Assembly: GCA_021234155.1 (NCBI GenBank)
Contig: JAJEKV010000039.1
Coordinates: forward strand, 1,302,001-1,366,000
DNA: 64,000 bases
Origin: Isoetes taiwanensis
Taxonomy: Eukaryota; Streptophyta; Lycopodiopsida; Isoetales; Isoetaceae
Reading direction: 5' to 3'
A program made the translations under genes and the position numbers. Under the pieces are notes generated by a model. That model saw only the letters and a program-made list of their open reading frames with translations. It ran no database searches and was not told where the DNA came from. The stretch's first letter is position 1, and every line of letters begins with the position of its first letter. Positions 1-12,348 of this stretch are shown in pieces.

Positions 1-425
1 GTGTAAGTTTGTTCAATGAGGCATACTTTCATGTGAAAATGTTTGCTTCAATGAGGCAATGTCAAAATGTGTTGCATTTTTTACAGTTTTGTTCATAGTT
101 TTGTACTGATTTGGAAAACTTTGAATAAAATACCTTTTTGGCACTTTAGTGTGCTTGCTGTTTTTTCCAATGTCTATTTTGTTTAGTTTTTGAAAATATT
201 ACTATTTCACAAACCAAACTAGGGGGGCCAAAAAGGGATGTCAAACAATTTTGAATGGAAGCTAAGTTCACACCCCCCTCCAAAATGATGCCTAAAATTT
301 TCAAATTGTCACACTTGTCACAAATATACCACAAAAAGGGACATTTTTGGGGGGATTTTAGGGAATCTTTCAAATATTCCTTTTGAAGTGCGTTTTGAGC
401 AAATTAGTGCGTTTCATTTTAAACT

Positions 426-1632
426 TTGTTTTTGGGCATTGAGTTTTCTACTACCACACACTGGGATGCATCCATCAGGTTACGGGTCACTGCAGGCTGG
501 AAAGCCCTGTATGCAATGCAAAACAACAGTCACAAGGCAGAGCTGTATGCATGGGGTCACCAGGCACACTTGTTCAGGGCCTTGGTTGAACCGGTCCTCC
601 TCTATGGGGCAGAAGTGTGGGGGCCAGTGATATCCCTCACCACTTGGAACGATCTAGAGCAGGTACAGAAGGCCTTCTTGGCCCGGGCACTGGGAGTGAA
701 GTCCACGGTCCCATATCAGATCTTGCTCCAGGAGACAGGCTTCCTTCCATTACAGAGGGCTGCGCTGGAACGTCACATTATTTATTTCCAGAAGGTGGTA
801 GATATGGATGAAGCCCGGCTGCCCAACCTTGCTTTGGCGGTGGCGATGGGGCCATGGCGACTCAAAGCTTCTTTGAAAAGACAAGCAAGCCAGTGGTTCT
901 CGCTATGGAATGTGCATGCACACGATGTGGACCAGTGCATACACCGAAGGAACGCCACGCCTTGAAGCAAGACTTTGATGCTTGCTTCATGGCCAAGCTT
1001 TTGGGATCAGAGGCCCCGTCACATGTCAAGGTGGCAAATTATCAATAGCAGGTTAATCCCATGCTCACGAGGGGCCCACACCACTACTGCGCACCCATCT
1101 ACCCATGAAAAAGCGCAGGGGTGATTGCTTCCATTCGCAAGACAGTGCACACCACCTCCGCATTGAGACGGGGAGATGGATTCGGGAGCCGCGTGAGGAC
1201 AGAGTCGTTAGTGCCGCCAACAGCGCCATTGAGGATGAAAGTCACGCCTTCCGTGCTGTCCGGCGGCGCCAAAGATATCCGGGCTCGGTATGCTCGGTTA
1301 GTTGTGCCCCCTCAGGCCTTGCATGAGCTACCGAGCCGCGGCCTCTGAGGGCTTGTTGGGATCGTACCTCGGGAGGTAATGGATACGCGGACTCGGTTAT
1401 GCCCCCCCGTCCGACATTAACCTCAATTTGTATTTTGTGATTATGTATATAACGTGCGGCAAAGATGTCAAAGCATCCTTATTGCTACTAAGGTTTTTCC
1501 TCGAAAACCCTTGGGTGGGTTTTTTAATCCCGTAGTAATACGCCTGCTGCTCTCTCTTTGTACTTGGGTCCCATAGGCCAGTTCGTCTCCGTGGACGATA
1601 AAATCATATTCTATTCTATTCTATTCTCTATT
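426..1632 (+). mobile_element. LINE fragment, 3' end with ATTCT tail
   Basis: This is a 5'-truncated non-LTR retrotransposon. The frame at 426-965 reads as the end of a reverse-transcriptase ORF: an FLGIEF-like thumb motif, then LVEPVLLYGAEVWG and LLQETGFLPLQ, which are typical of the region after the YADD box. A second frame at 1105-1326 (PMKKRRG, HHLRIETGRW, PREDR, AIEDESHAF) looks like the C-terminal His/Cys region. The two parts are out of frame and separated by stops, so the copy is dead. The 3' untranslated part ends in an ATTCT microsatellite, which I infer to be the element's tail. Related pieces lie near 21.6 kb and 35.1-35.5 kb. The clade was not determined, and the 5' limit is approximate. 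Confidence 0.75.
1606..1629 (+). repeat. (ATTCT)n microsatellite tail
   Basis: About four units of ATTCT follow the LINE fragment directly. Some LINEs end in simple repeats instead of poly(A), so this is probably the 3' tail. A second ATTCT run lies at about 39318-39343. Confidence 0.8.
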
Positions 1633-2920
1633 TGGATGAATTCTGCCTGATGCTGCCAGTATTGCCAACAACGGCCAGCGTTTGTGCTTGCAAAGAATCT
1701 CTGCCACAGCGTACTGTTGCATGTTTCTAAATCCCACTGGCATATTTTGCATGTAACATGCCCTGTGCGTTTCTCTCAGTTCACATCTTGGAATTGTTCC
1801 CCAAAGGCAAAGGCCCTATGTTTCTTACTGTAGCATGCCGACTGCTCCCCTTTCAGTTCACGTGCTTGGAATAATCACAAGTTTATGAATCTTCTGCTAT
1901 CTGTTTCTAATGACTAGTGAGCTTGGAATCGTTAGTCTTAGGCCCTATAGCTCCTTTTCAACAAAAGTGCAGTCTGGTTCAAGACGATGATTGGCTACCA
2001 AGCAAAGAATCATGGCAGCAGCTTGGACAACTATTTCTGTGCACTTCTTATTTTGCTGGCTAATCACGCAAGAATGAAAGTAAATAGTTTTATTTTACCT
2101 TTGCACTCACTTCAGTATGCTGGTGATGCCAAATGATCTTATTTAATATGAGAAGTGTTGCTCCGCAACCTACCACTCTAGTGATCCAACAACACAAGGA
2201 TTTTATTATTTAATTATGAGAAATGCATACTAGAAGTTCAGGCAACTTATAATCCAATAGCATACGCAGCCGAGACCAATTGAGCAGAATGCAAAATACA
2301 TGCATGAGGTTGCGCCACTCTATTGTAGACTATAAAGCACAAATTCAAGATGCATGCATCAAGGAATAAAAGAAAAGAATTACATGCGTATCAATTGCAC
2401 AAGCGAATCCATGGACTTACAGAAGCAATATCTTAATTTAAAACTTTTCAAACAATTAATTAGCTTTCATGCCATTCTTATGATAACCAACTGCAAGCGC
2501 CCTTGCAATAAGAATTTCCAAATCGAGCAGCCTTACCACTGTGCAGACAGAAGAAAGGAAGGTAAAGAATGTAACATAACAAAAAAGACCAAGCTTCTTA
2601 ATATCTAGAGTTTGGCAAAATTGCAGGTTCTACCTCCAACCCGAAAGTCTGGTGTTGCCAGTGTTGGGCCTGTCTTGCATTGCAGAGACCATATGTGAGA
2701 TGTCTCTCAACCATCTTGTAGCATTAATAAGTCCCATTTAATTAAAGTGGGTCAAATCTCGAACTTTGGGACTCAGACTGAAAATGGGACTCATATTATA
2801 GAAAAAAAAAATTCTGAATTGAATGTTTGAATAGAATTACACAACACAAAGAACTGGGTAACTTGTTTTCCTTATAAATTTTATAAACCACTAGTTGAGA
2901 AAGTTTTCAAGCTTCTCAAT
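1633..2920. other. no recognisable gene
   Basis: AT-rich non-coding sequence. The longest frame (2354-2608, +) has no recognisable motif and ends by chance. Nothing else stands out apart from an A-run near 2803. Confidence 0.6.
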
Positions 2921-2921
2921 A

Positions 2922-5745
2922 TTATCTACCCTCATACAATGATATAGCATGGAGGTTGCTCATGGCTTTGTCCATCTCCCTTTTTGGGATCTTGTGTGTC
3001 TTGTCCTTTGAAATATGACAAGTTGGATATGACCATACCACACACTCCACCAATTCCCTCCTTTGAGGATCAGCATGATTTGCCCTCCACTTCTTCTCCC
3101 AGCAGTCGGTGTATTGCTCCTTTAAGTTGCCCTTCTTATGTCTTCCAATGGGCTCCCAATATTGAACTTGGAATCCAGGACGCAACTCCTCTCCATCAAC
3201 CATGGTGGTGGTTACATCAAAGAGTGCCACCCCTAACCATATTGGACAATCCTCATCGTCAGGCCTTACTAGCACAAAGTATCCTTCCTTGATGTCCTCA
3301 AAGAGATCCCACTCAGGAAGATCAAACCACTTCGGCTTTGAGGCCTTACTTCCCACAAACCACTTGGAACTATTGTTAGGACCCAAGTGAACTTTCTTAG
3401 ATGTGCTTGCTCATCTGGACTCTGGTAAGAACCCGTCTCTCAGCTCCCCCCCACATGGTTGTTCAGTTTCTAAGCATGTCACAACTTTCTCCCAGTAATT
3501 GATTAGAGAGTCCATGTGATTTTCCTTCAGAGTGGAGGTGTGCTTTCCATTTCGAACATCATCCTAGTGCATTATATAATCCTTGATGCCCTTCACTAGT
3601 TGGCTAGAGTCTTTAACAATCTTGAAGGGAGGTAGTGGTTTTGGCTGCCCTTTAGGAATAAGAACTTCACCTGTAGCACCCCGTTGCCACAACTCCATTC
3701 CTTGTACAGGCATCCACAACTTGTCACCTGGTCTCCACTTATATTGCATGATCGGTATTCCATCCCTAACCCAAAACTTGAACTGAAGTGGCTTTATGTG
3801 TCATATCAACTGATCCTTACCATCTAGCAAGTATTCCTTGACAAATGATTTCTAATCTGCAACCTCATCCATCAAGAAAGCCATTGGGTTAGGGTCAATG
3901 CAGCTCTCAAACACATCCATTAGTTCAGGGAGACTAGTCACATTTTCTCTTTTGAACTTGGTAGAGAAAGTTCCGAAGAATGCATCTATATCATCAAGCG
4001 TATACCCAACCATCATGAACCCCACTTTCACAACTTTGAATACTCCCACTGCTGTCAAGTATGACATTGCCCCAAACATCTATCTATTCTTGTTTTCTTT
4101 CCAACAGTTGTCCAATTGAACACATAACTCCTATGGCAGTTGTTTCTCAAGTAAGGGGAAATCATCCCAAGTCCTCTTTGATTCTTTGGACACCTTGGAT
4201 GTAAGCTCTTTTATCTGCCTTTGGTAACAGAGCAGTTGATCGTCCATCAAAGCCTAAAAAATGGGGGCTGATGGAGAATACCTCCTCCCTTCTATCGATC
4301 CTTTCTCTAGTGTTCTCAAGCACTTGAAAATAGAACTCACATGGAAGTTTGGATCATCCCTCCATAGATCAAGCACAAAATGACCATAGGTTCCAATTCC
4401 ATGCCCATGTGTTAAGACACCCGCCAGACTTACTTTCATCTGAAAAGCGTTTTGACAACGCTTGGGCAAAGGGTCTAGCTTTGGCAAGAAAGTCTTGTGT
4501 TGGTCCATCTTAGCATGAATTATACACAAAAATCTGTTAGGCTGCATCTGGGAAAATGTTCTTCACTGCCAATACAACTGTCTACATGATATTTGGTCCC
4601 TTTGGTGATCTGCAAATTGCTCCCTAATTGCCATTCTTTCTTTCTCTATTGCAATTGATGCAAGTGTATCCTTCAGTTGAATGCAAGTGTTGCACTTTGA
4701 GAATGGCATGTGTTGCAGGACACTCATGTCTGAGATGTGAGTGCTCCATAACTTGCTGAAATGTGATAGAAAAAGAGGTCGACCTCCAGTAGTTTCTAGG
4801 ATGGAGTTGACCTCTTTAAGGCACTCTTTTTGGATGTAATGTTGTGGCAACTCCCTTTGGACCACTCGCACACTGTGCTCATTCATCTTCGACTTGTGGG
4901 GCATAGATTGAGACATGTATCTCACAAAGCTTTCGAAGACTGCAATGGCCTTCAAAGTGTTTGCTCTAGGTTTCAAAGTCACTGCATTGCCATGTTGGAA
5001 AAACCTGTGCCCTTTTCTGACCTGCTCCCAGTATCTGTAAAATAAAGACTTGCTCGCGCCAAGAATCCATCTCAATGCTCTCATACATACTTTTAGGCCC
5101 CTCAATTGATATAGTAACCTTCTTGTATTTTCATCATAGCTGGAATTTCTACACAAGGAGTGGATGAAATTAATCCTATCTTTCTGAAGCTGTCCAATGT
5201 ATTGGGACCTTATCTGCACGAGGTCATCCACACTGTACTGGACTGTGCAATCTAGATTGCAACACCTCTAGGTTTTCTTTGGTTGGGGCCATACTTTCCA
5301 TCCTTTCTAAATAGTTGTCACTTCTAGCCCTCTTGGGCACCCTTGCCAGCCTTTTATGAAAAATGTAGCGCCTCTTCCTTGTGATCAAAGGATGCTCATC
5401 CACCACCAAATCTTCCACATTGCCTGGCGTGGGCCTTGGGGTATGTAGTTCAGTAGGGTCTTCCAGGTTCTCACCATTCTTGTGTGTAATATATCTAATT
5501 GGCCATCTTAACTGAGTTTGGGACTCCAACAACCCAGAGCACACAATGCAGTCACTAAAGCTTTCTTGGGACATGATTGTATCAACTTGGTAAGAAGCTT
5601 CCCAATGCCAACTCCAAGATGATCATCTCCCAGCCTTTCATCATTCACACTATCAAAAGGATCAACTGCAGTTATGATGCCCTCTGCAAATACCGTCTCG
5701 TTGCACGGGTGCAACAATAAGCATGCCATCTTCCTCCATTGGAGC
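2922..5745 (-). pseudogene. DDE-like transposase pseudogene (DUF8039/DUF7869-like)
   Basis: Almost all of this lies in one minus-strand frame, interrupted by at least five stops; the stretch 5574-5224 is in another frame, implying two compensating frameshifts. Reading 5' to 3': an N-terminal block (VFAEGIITAVDP ... WPIRYI, about 5729-5470) resembling plant DUF8039; a basic linker; a helical block with CMRALRWILGAS; a zinc-like SKCNTCIQLKD (about 4700); then a core with HAKMDQHKT (about 4510), GVLTHGHGIG (about 4400), QLDNCWKENKNR (about 4086-4115) and VGYTLDDIDAFFG (about 3975-4010). These match the spacing of the DUF7869-type core (DGMDQ, HG, DNxxxQNKN, GHTHEDID), which I take to be an RNase-H-like transposase. 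The C-terminal 154-residue block (3386-2922) is WD-rich. No terminal inverted repeats were identified. A host gene derived from a transposase is unlikely given the breaks. Confidence 0.65.
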
Positions 5746-5819
5746 TAGGGCAATGTCCTATACTGGGCTTCCTTGGCTCCATTCTGCTCATATCACATGC
5801 TCCCTAAATTAAAGAGCAC

Positions 5820-6090
5820 ACATTAAAACCATATAGCCATGATCACTACAAATCAATAAACAATAAAATATTAAGATAAAACCATAAAACCATATAACCA
5901 TAATAATAGACATATCAACATATAAGCATATAACCATATGTCAATTATCATAACCATAGGAACATATAATCATATAAAATATAAACCATATAACCATATA
6001 AATATAAACCATATAAACATATAACCATGTTTCAATTATCATAACCATTTTAAATCATTAACCATCATAACCATTATATAAAACATTTTA
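5820..6090. repeat. ATAACCATAT-type AT-rich repeat tract
   Basis: Irregular repetition of ATAACCATATAA-like units for about 270 bp, directly upstream (on the minus strand) of the transposase-like pseudogene. It may be a decayed minisatellite or part of the element's subterminal region. Confidence 0.7.
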
Positions 6091-6128
6091 ACATTTAATA
6101 TTTTATGGCCACGTGGCGCTTCGTCAGC

Positions 6129-6156
6129 GACTGCTGACGTGGCCATGTCAGCAGTC
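6129..6156. repeat. perfect 10-bp inverted repeat near a G-box
   Basis: GACTGCTGAC (6129-6138) and GTCAGCAGTC (6147-6156) pair perfectly around an 8-base loop. A palindromic CCACGTGG (G-box/ABRE-like core) lies just before, at about 6109-6116. No gene start that would use these could be identified. Confidence 0.6.
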
Positions 6157-7065
6157 CGCACACCCACGTCACGGATGGCATAGCCAACACGTGAGAGACA
6201 TTCATTATGTTATTTTTACGAGGTTCGAGGGTGCAGCCAGAAATAACTGCACTCTCTTCCTCTTCCTCCGGATCCCCGCCGATTCATCCTCCTCTGTTTT
6301 CTCTTCGTCCTTCGTCCTCCTCTGTTTTCTCGAACTCTCAAGCTCCTGCTAGGCAATCGACCGGCAAGCACACTTGCGACTTCATCTTATGATAGTCGCC
6401 TGGTCGACGGATCATCACGCATCCAACGCCGAGGTTTTCGCGCAGATTGAGTCCTCCAAGAGCCGTTATTGGCTAAGAAGAAAGTGAGGTTCTTTTCTAT
6501 AAGTTTTTAGCAATATTTTTTACAACTGTTCTTGTTATTTCGACATCCTTTACTGTATTCTTACTTACATTTCTCATTTGTAGTATTTAGAGGATCTTAC
6601 TATCCCCTGATACAATTTCCAGCCCGACAAATCCCTATTCTCGATTTGCAAGTGCCTGTGTAAGCAAGGAATCAGAAATGGAAGTTGCCTCTTCTTCCAG
6701 CAAATCTGCCAGGTATGTTCTTTCTTTATGTTCTCTGTTTTTTTTCACTATTTCACTCCTTTTCACATCTTTTCACTATTTTCTGTTTTTTTTTTTGTTT
6801 TGTTTTCTGTTTTTGTTTTCTTCTTCTTTATTTGTATTGTTTAATTGAATACTAACTAAGACTAGGGGCAAGCAACCGAAATAGAAATCCTCCAGAGACA
6901 GGTGATAGGATGAAAGAAATTGCATAGCAAGCATTCTACAAAAGACACAACTATGAATGTTTCATTGCTTAGAGCAATGCTTAGAGCATCTCAATCCATT
7001 AGGTTCAGAAGTTTAGAGCATTGCACAAAACTTTCTAACTTACAGAACATCCTCCCTTGCAGGAA
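6157..7065. other. no supported gene
   Basis: Mixed non-coding sequence with a pyrimidine-rich stretch (6250-6340) and T-rich runs (6720-6835). The short frames at 6113-6392 and 6920-7390 are not supported; the latter comes from the repeat cluster beside it. Confidence 0.5.
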
Positions 7066-7077
7066 AGGTGCAGTCTA

Positions 7078-7400
7078 CACCCTGCATTCTCGACTCGCGA
7101 GTCGAGAACGCCTCAGCCAGCCAACACTCCAGCAAGTACACTCCCTGCGCGATTCAAGAATCCCTCAGCCAGCCAACACTCCAGCAAGTACCCTCCCTGT
7201 TCTCGCCTCACCAGCCAAAACTGCAGGAAGTACACTCCATATTCTCGCCTCGCGAGTCAAGAAATTCTCGACTCGCGGAGCGAGAACAAGGAGTGTACTT
7301 CCTGGAATGTTGGCTGGCCGACACGCGAGTCGAGAATGCCTCGGCCAGCCAACACGTCTTTTCTCGACTCGAGAGTCGAGAATGCCATAGCCAGCTAACG
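7078..7400. repeat. cluster of CTCGACTCGCGAGTCGAG palindromes
   Basis: At least five copies or partial copies of the palindrome TCTCGACTCGCGAGTCGAGA alternate with a spacer of the type CAGCCAGCCAACACTCCAGC followed by AAGTACACTCC. Two spacers (7102-7145 and 7147-7200) are direct repeats. Another, about 7291-7325, is inverted, so the cluster could fold into a long hairpin. All frames across it are repeat artefacts. It resembles the remains of a foldback or MITE-like element; no target duplication was found. Confidence 0.75.
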
Positions 7401-7518
7401 TCTTCCGTATAAAACATACAGCATATTGAACCTATCCCTGCTTCATTGTACGTACATCCTTCACATGGCTGCAGCACTCAACAAAGAACATTCTATCCTT
7501 AGTGAAAGCACTCTTCAT

Positions 7519-7538
7519 TTTTTTTTTTTTTTTTTTAT
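7519..7538. repeat. poly(T) run
   Basis: About 19 consecutive T. It could be the poly(A) of a minus-strand insertion, but nothing recognisable follows it. Confidence 0.6.
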
Positions 7539-7539
7539 G

Positions 7540-9715
7540 AAGTACTTTCATGGCAAATGCACAATATACATGTGTGCCTAGGTTGGCAGGCTGCTACCCC
7601 ATAATTGACATATGCACAGTGTTATTTAGAGTCGTATCTTGAGATTCTAAGAAAGCTATTTAGCTCTTTCGTAGCTATATCTTAAGGAAAGGGGTTTTTG
7701 TTTACTGAAATATCTCAAATTTATAAAAAGATCCATCATGCATGCATGCCATGCATGTTAAACATTTGTTGTTTAACAAAGAAAAAGGCTTGCATTTATA
7801 TTTGTTAAGTTTGTGTCTTACTTGAAGATACCCTTGCACTTTATTACTATTTCATTTCTAGCACTTAGTTTGTTTTATTCCAATGGCCTCTAGATAAAGG
7901 GGCTTCCTAGCTTTATACATTTCGACTTGCTCTCCCATTACATTTGGCAAACGTAAATGGGCTCATGGTGGGTGAGACCACTTTTTGCAAAAGTCAAAGA
8001 TATAGAAATGGAAACCGACCTAACCTAAGTTAAGAGAGGAAAAGATACGATTTTCCAGGGGCTTGAACTATGGGATGGAGACATTTCGCTCCAAGCATTT
8101 ATTTCCAAGGTATGATTTGCTTTATTGGTATATTTCCATATCATGTAAATCTTGGAGTAGCAGAGATTCTGTAAGTAGTCACAGCCCACACAAGTGCCTC
8201 TTCCCGGGCAAATTTAGAATGAACACGCATTATACATTTTAGACGGCTAGTCTTTAGCTTAGTCTCAGATTATGGCATAGTTGAAGAAGTATTTCTTTTA
8301 CAGATATGAACGATCATCCAAGCAAGACCATGAATAGAACCAAAAGCTTTTTGCACAGAATAACCCTTTGCATGAGGCACAAGGGTTTGATCATAGTAAG
8401 AAAAATACTGTTATGGCTATGCATTTGAAGAGAAGCAGTAAGCAAAGGTTGGGATGGGCATTCCTATAGTGCAGACTCTATTTACTGCCTTGTATTCCGA
8501 TTCAAATAATGGTTATCCAGCTTATAAAGATGCATGATTACTTGAGAAGGAAGTCGCAACAACAAAGCCAAGTGCTCTTTTAGACAGATATGCTCTTTGT
8601 AAAGGCATGTTCCTTTCTGAAGCTCATGTACTGATGATGATCTTGAATCAGACTGCGAGCATATAACAGGTATTTTGTGGGTTTTTCTACACATACTATC
8701 TTATAGATACCAACATAATTCAGTCTTTAATAAAAGATGAATCAATGAGGGGTTACAACAGATCTGTTCTGGCAGAAAAAAGGTTTGAAAGGTTTGTTGC
8801 TCTAGTTAAGCAAGTTATGATCAGGGCATTCTTTTAACTTGATTCAAGCATTCTGAAAATGTGGCATGTATTTATGATATGTATAGTCCATTTTTCATGC
8901 TATTTCTGATGCAAAGGCAAAGAGGATACAAATGGTGACCGGTGATGAACCGAGAAGCAAATTGTACCTTTTGGCCCTTGCAATGTTACCTTCATCAAGC
9001 TAACATTGTATTGAATGGCTGCAGGTACCAGGCTTCTCTTCCCTTTGTGTTTTTCTTTGCGTGTTGAATTGGTTTTTGCTGAAGAATGGACGAGAAACAT
9101 ATACTGGAAACAGTTTCAATCCAAGTTCTACATGACAAGTTTTTCTTACACTTTTTACTGCTGAGGATGGACGAATTTTTACAAATGGAAATGTTTTTCT
9201 ATGTTATCTACCTCTCAAGTAATATCATTTTCTCTTTTCGAGCTCTGATTTTTGTGAAGACCATAATGGGGCTGCAGATCTGCAAGCTGTTGATCTTCAA
9301 ACAATATAAATGTTCTTTAACTCAGATCCTTGCTATTTTTGTAGTCCTTGTTTCAAGAAAACTCCGCAATATTAGACCATATGAATGCTGATTCATGTTT
9401 AATCTAAAAATATGCATTGTATACACAGTTCGTGTGATAATATTTCTAGATCTGGAACCAAGTGGTCTTAATCTTCAAGTCCAAATACTATTGGTTATTT
9501 GTTTATTTGGCACTAAAGTCTTACTAGTTGAAAATGATCAGGGCAGTCTTATGTCTTTTAAAGTTTAGAATATATGCTAAATACTTGATGTTTTGGGATA
9601 CAAGTGCCACCATAGATTTTTGGATATTAGTGTGGACAGATAATACTACTAGGGGGATTGACCCTTGGTAAATGAGTCTGCTAGTTGGCTTTTGTCATGC
9701 CTAGTGGCTGTTGGA
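7540..9715. other. no recognisable gene
   Basis: AT-rich sequence with scattered short frames (8482-8694, 8900-9100 on minus; 9086-9391 on plus), none with family motifs. Nothing supportable is seen. Confidence 0.5.
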
Positions 9716-9717
9716 TT

Positions 9718-10300
9718 TTTTTTTTTTTTTTTTGGAAGAACGTGGATCTTTATTACTCAAAAGAATACAAAAAGTACATAGGGGACTCAAAACGCAGTGG
9801 AGAAGATGTCCACTAGAGCAACACTACCCACCACATACATAACACAGAAAAGCAGAGAATACATATCACCATGAGCACAACTGTTTGCTATGAGTAAGCC
9901 TGAATCTGAAGATATCACTCCCAAATGACACTCTTGACATCATCCTTTAAGGAAGAACACTCTTCTTCTATAAGACTTCCTTCTTCAGGCACTGGTCTAA
10001 AACCCAAATGGTCTCAGTGTCGTCTAGCCCATGAGTCTTTCTCATCTTTGTCACATTCAAGTCAAAGATGCTTACATCAATAGGAGACACCCTACCCATA
10101 GTATCTGGCAGCTTCTTTTGTGCATAAGCGTCCCAAAATTCATTCCACTTACTCTCTTGGATACAATATGCATAGCATACACCAGAATATGCACTCAAGT
10201 CCTCATGTGCACAATTTTGAGATCCAAAGACTTGATTCAAGCATATTTTCTATGTTCTGAAGCTTTGATAAATACTCTCTCCTGCCGAACGTGCAGATCC
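9718..10300 (-). pseudogene. poly(A)-tailed retrocopy of an unidentified transcript
   Basis: Read on the minus strand, an open stretch (10240-9968, about 90 codons, no proper ATG: it begins at a TTG codon) is followed by an untranslated tail, an AATAAA signal (TTTATT on plus near 9750) and a poly(A) of about 17 (poly(T) at 9718-9734). That order is what a reverse-transcribed mRNA leaves. The peptide contains ESKWNEFWDAYAQKKLPDT, MGRVSPIDVSIFDLNV and DDTETIWVLDQCLKKEVL, which look like real coding sequence, but I do not recognise the family. A stop lies just upstream in the same frame. No target duplication was found. It may instead be the end of a LINE or other retroelement. Confidence 0.5.
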
Positions 10301-10329
10301 TCATTCCCTCTATTACTTCGGCAGGTTTA

Positions 10330-12345
10330 GGCAGTCGTAAATATACTTGGAACATACTTGGAATATAAACTGGAACGTGCCCAACAAGTCCCCGTTCAAT
10401 CCAACTTTATTAATCCGATCATGCACTTCCTTTCCTTACAATTATCCAAAAGACGAGCATATCTATATCTGTTACCCCCAGATTATCCACCATAGTTTCC
10501 AAGCCTTCATCATGAATCTCCATTCTTGGCACAACTAGTTGGGCAACATTTAAAATGTACATTCTTCACTTGGCTGGTATAAGATCTTTATTGTTGAAAG
10601 TTGCCCAACTAGCTGCGCCCCAACTTCTGGAAGTAGTGTTTTGTTGTGCCAGTCCTGCTACAAAGTGCGGGTAAAGCATAAGCTAAAATTTCATTGTTAG
10701 CCAACAACATTTTTTAGCAACAACTGATGCACACATTTTATGCAGCACAAACTTGACGCATTGCCGGGATTGACCATTCTCTCAAGCTCTTTTGATATAT
10801 GAGCATTCATCCTACTAATGTGTTCTTCAAGGTATGAATTAATTGTTCAATGCATCTTGTTGGAGTCACTTCACAGGCAAGTTGATCTTCTAGAGGATTG
10901 ATTGGCTCAAATGCCTCAGGTTCACAGTGTGGTTGAAGTGGATACTGCTGCTATAGGTGTCAAATTAGTTTGCTGAGCACGACAATAGTGTAAGTAAGGG
11001 CGCACAATGCCATCTGATGCCAAATTTTATACAAGCTTGCAGTGATGTAAGCTATGGGTGTTTTCCAAAGTGTAAATAATGGCGTAAGCCATTTATTTGA
11101 AGAAAGCTTATATGATCGAAATGGAAAGAAATGCTTACAAAAAAGTATAGTTCCAACAGTACCAACTTACATCGAACCAATTTACATGGGCATGCTTGAT
11201 GCATGTATTGCAAATTTTGTCAAAGAGTAAGCATATACAAGGAAGCATTGTACAATATAGTTGTGATCTACATGTTACAATTTGGAACAAATGTATGGAA
11301 ATGTGGAGATCATAGATATCATCTTGCTCTATACAACAAAATAAATTATATGCATTTCTTATTTTCAAAAAAATCACATCATATGATTGAGAACATTTTG
11401 GCATATTTCATATCATTGCATTCCATGAAATTATGACTTGTCTAAATATACCATTAAATACACAGTTCGTATATCTACAGTAATATATGCACATGCTCAG
11501 AAATGAAGCGAAGAAATAGTGCCTCTAGTTGTTAAAAAACCATATGCTATAATCGATGCTCTATGTTGCCACTTGTCCAATAGTGTTATAGATGAAGACA
11601 TAAAACACGTTCAGACATTTCTAGACCACTCAACTACTCAGTTACATACACAATTCAATTGAGAGGCACTTGTGGACGGGCTTCTAGATGAATGTAAGGG
11701 ATCTACAAACTGATTGTAAGAACATCCTAGGGGTTTACTCTAATGTAAATATTGAGTGGGCAGATATGGTGGGGAGTTTGAAGTAGAAATTTTGATTCCA
11801 CATAGGAAACTGGAGGTTAGAGGGCAACCCTCTGTGCGCAGCACCTTGTTCTAATAGTTTTATTTTAGAATGCATCGTGAACTTTTGGAGGGCATCCAGT
11901 GTATAACAAACCTTTTCTTTTTAATAGAAAAAAAGCCTTATGTTCACAAAACCATTAGGATTATATTGATTTGAACTAGATTGGCCCTTCTGTTACAAAA
12001 TTCGGTAGGAACTTTTCCTTTAAGAAAGATTTGCAAAAGAATCATCAAAAGTTACTTTTTATCATTAAAAAGTTACTTTGTACTGCATCCATTGTATTAT
12101 GATGAAATCAAATGTTTAGGAGGTGGTTCTTGAATGGCATTTAATAATGTAGTAGGTGCATAATGATAAATATAATATTGGCATTCCCTATATACATAAG
12201 TCGCGTAATAAAAAAATGCTACTAGTGCAAAAAAATAAGAGGAAAACATCCTAGGGCTTCAAATGCTATAAGAGGAAAAAATCCCAAATCCTTATACGCC
12301 AATTTTTTGGACCGGCCATATATCCTAGAGTATTTCCTGTGGACG
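10330..12345. other. no recognisable gene
   Basis: AT-rich sequence without coding motifs. A short element-like phrase, CCCTCTGTGCGCAGCACCTT at about 11827, recurs in modified form in the duplication at 12.4 kb and near 45.3 kb, so a small dispersed repeat may be present. Confidence 0.45.
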
Positions 12346-12348
12346 GGA

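Noticed and set aside
7078-7400. CRISPR-like array of palindromic repeats
   Set aside because: Spacers are themselves repeated and partly inverted, repeats are uneven, and the DNA is plant nuclear.
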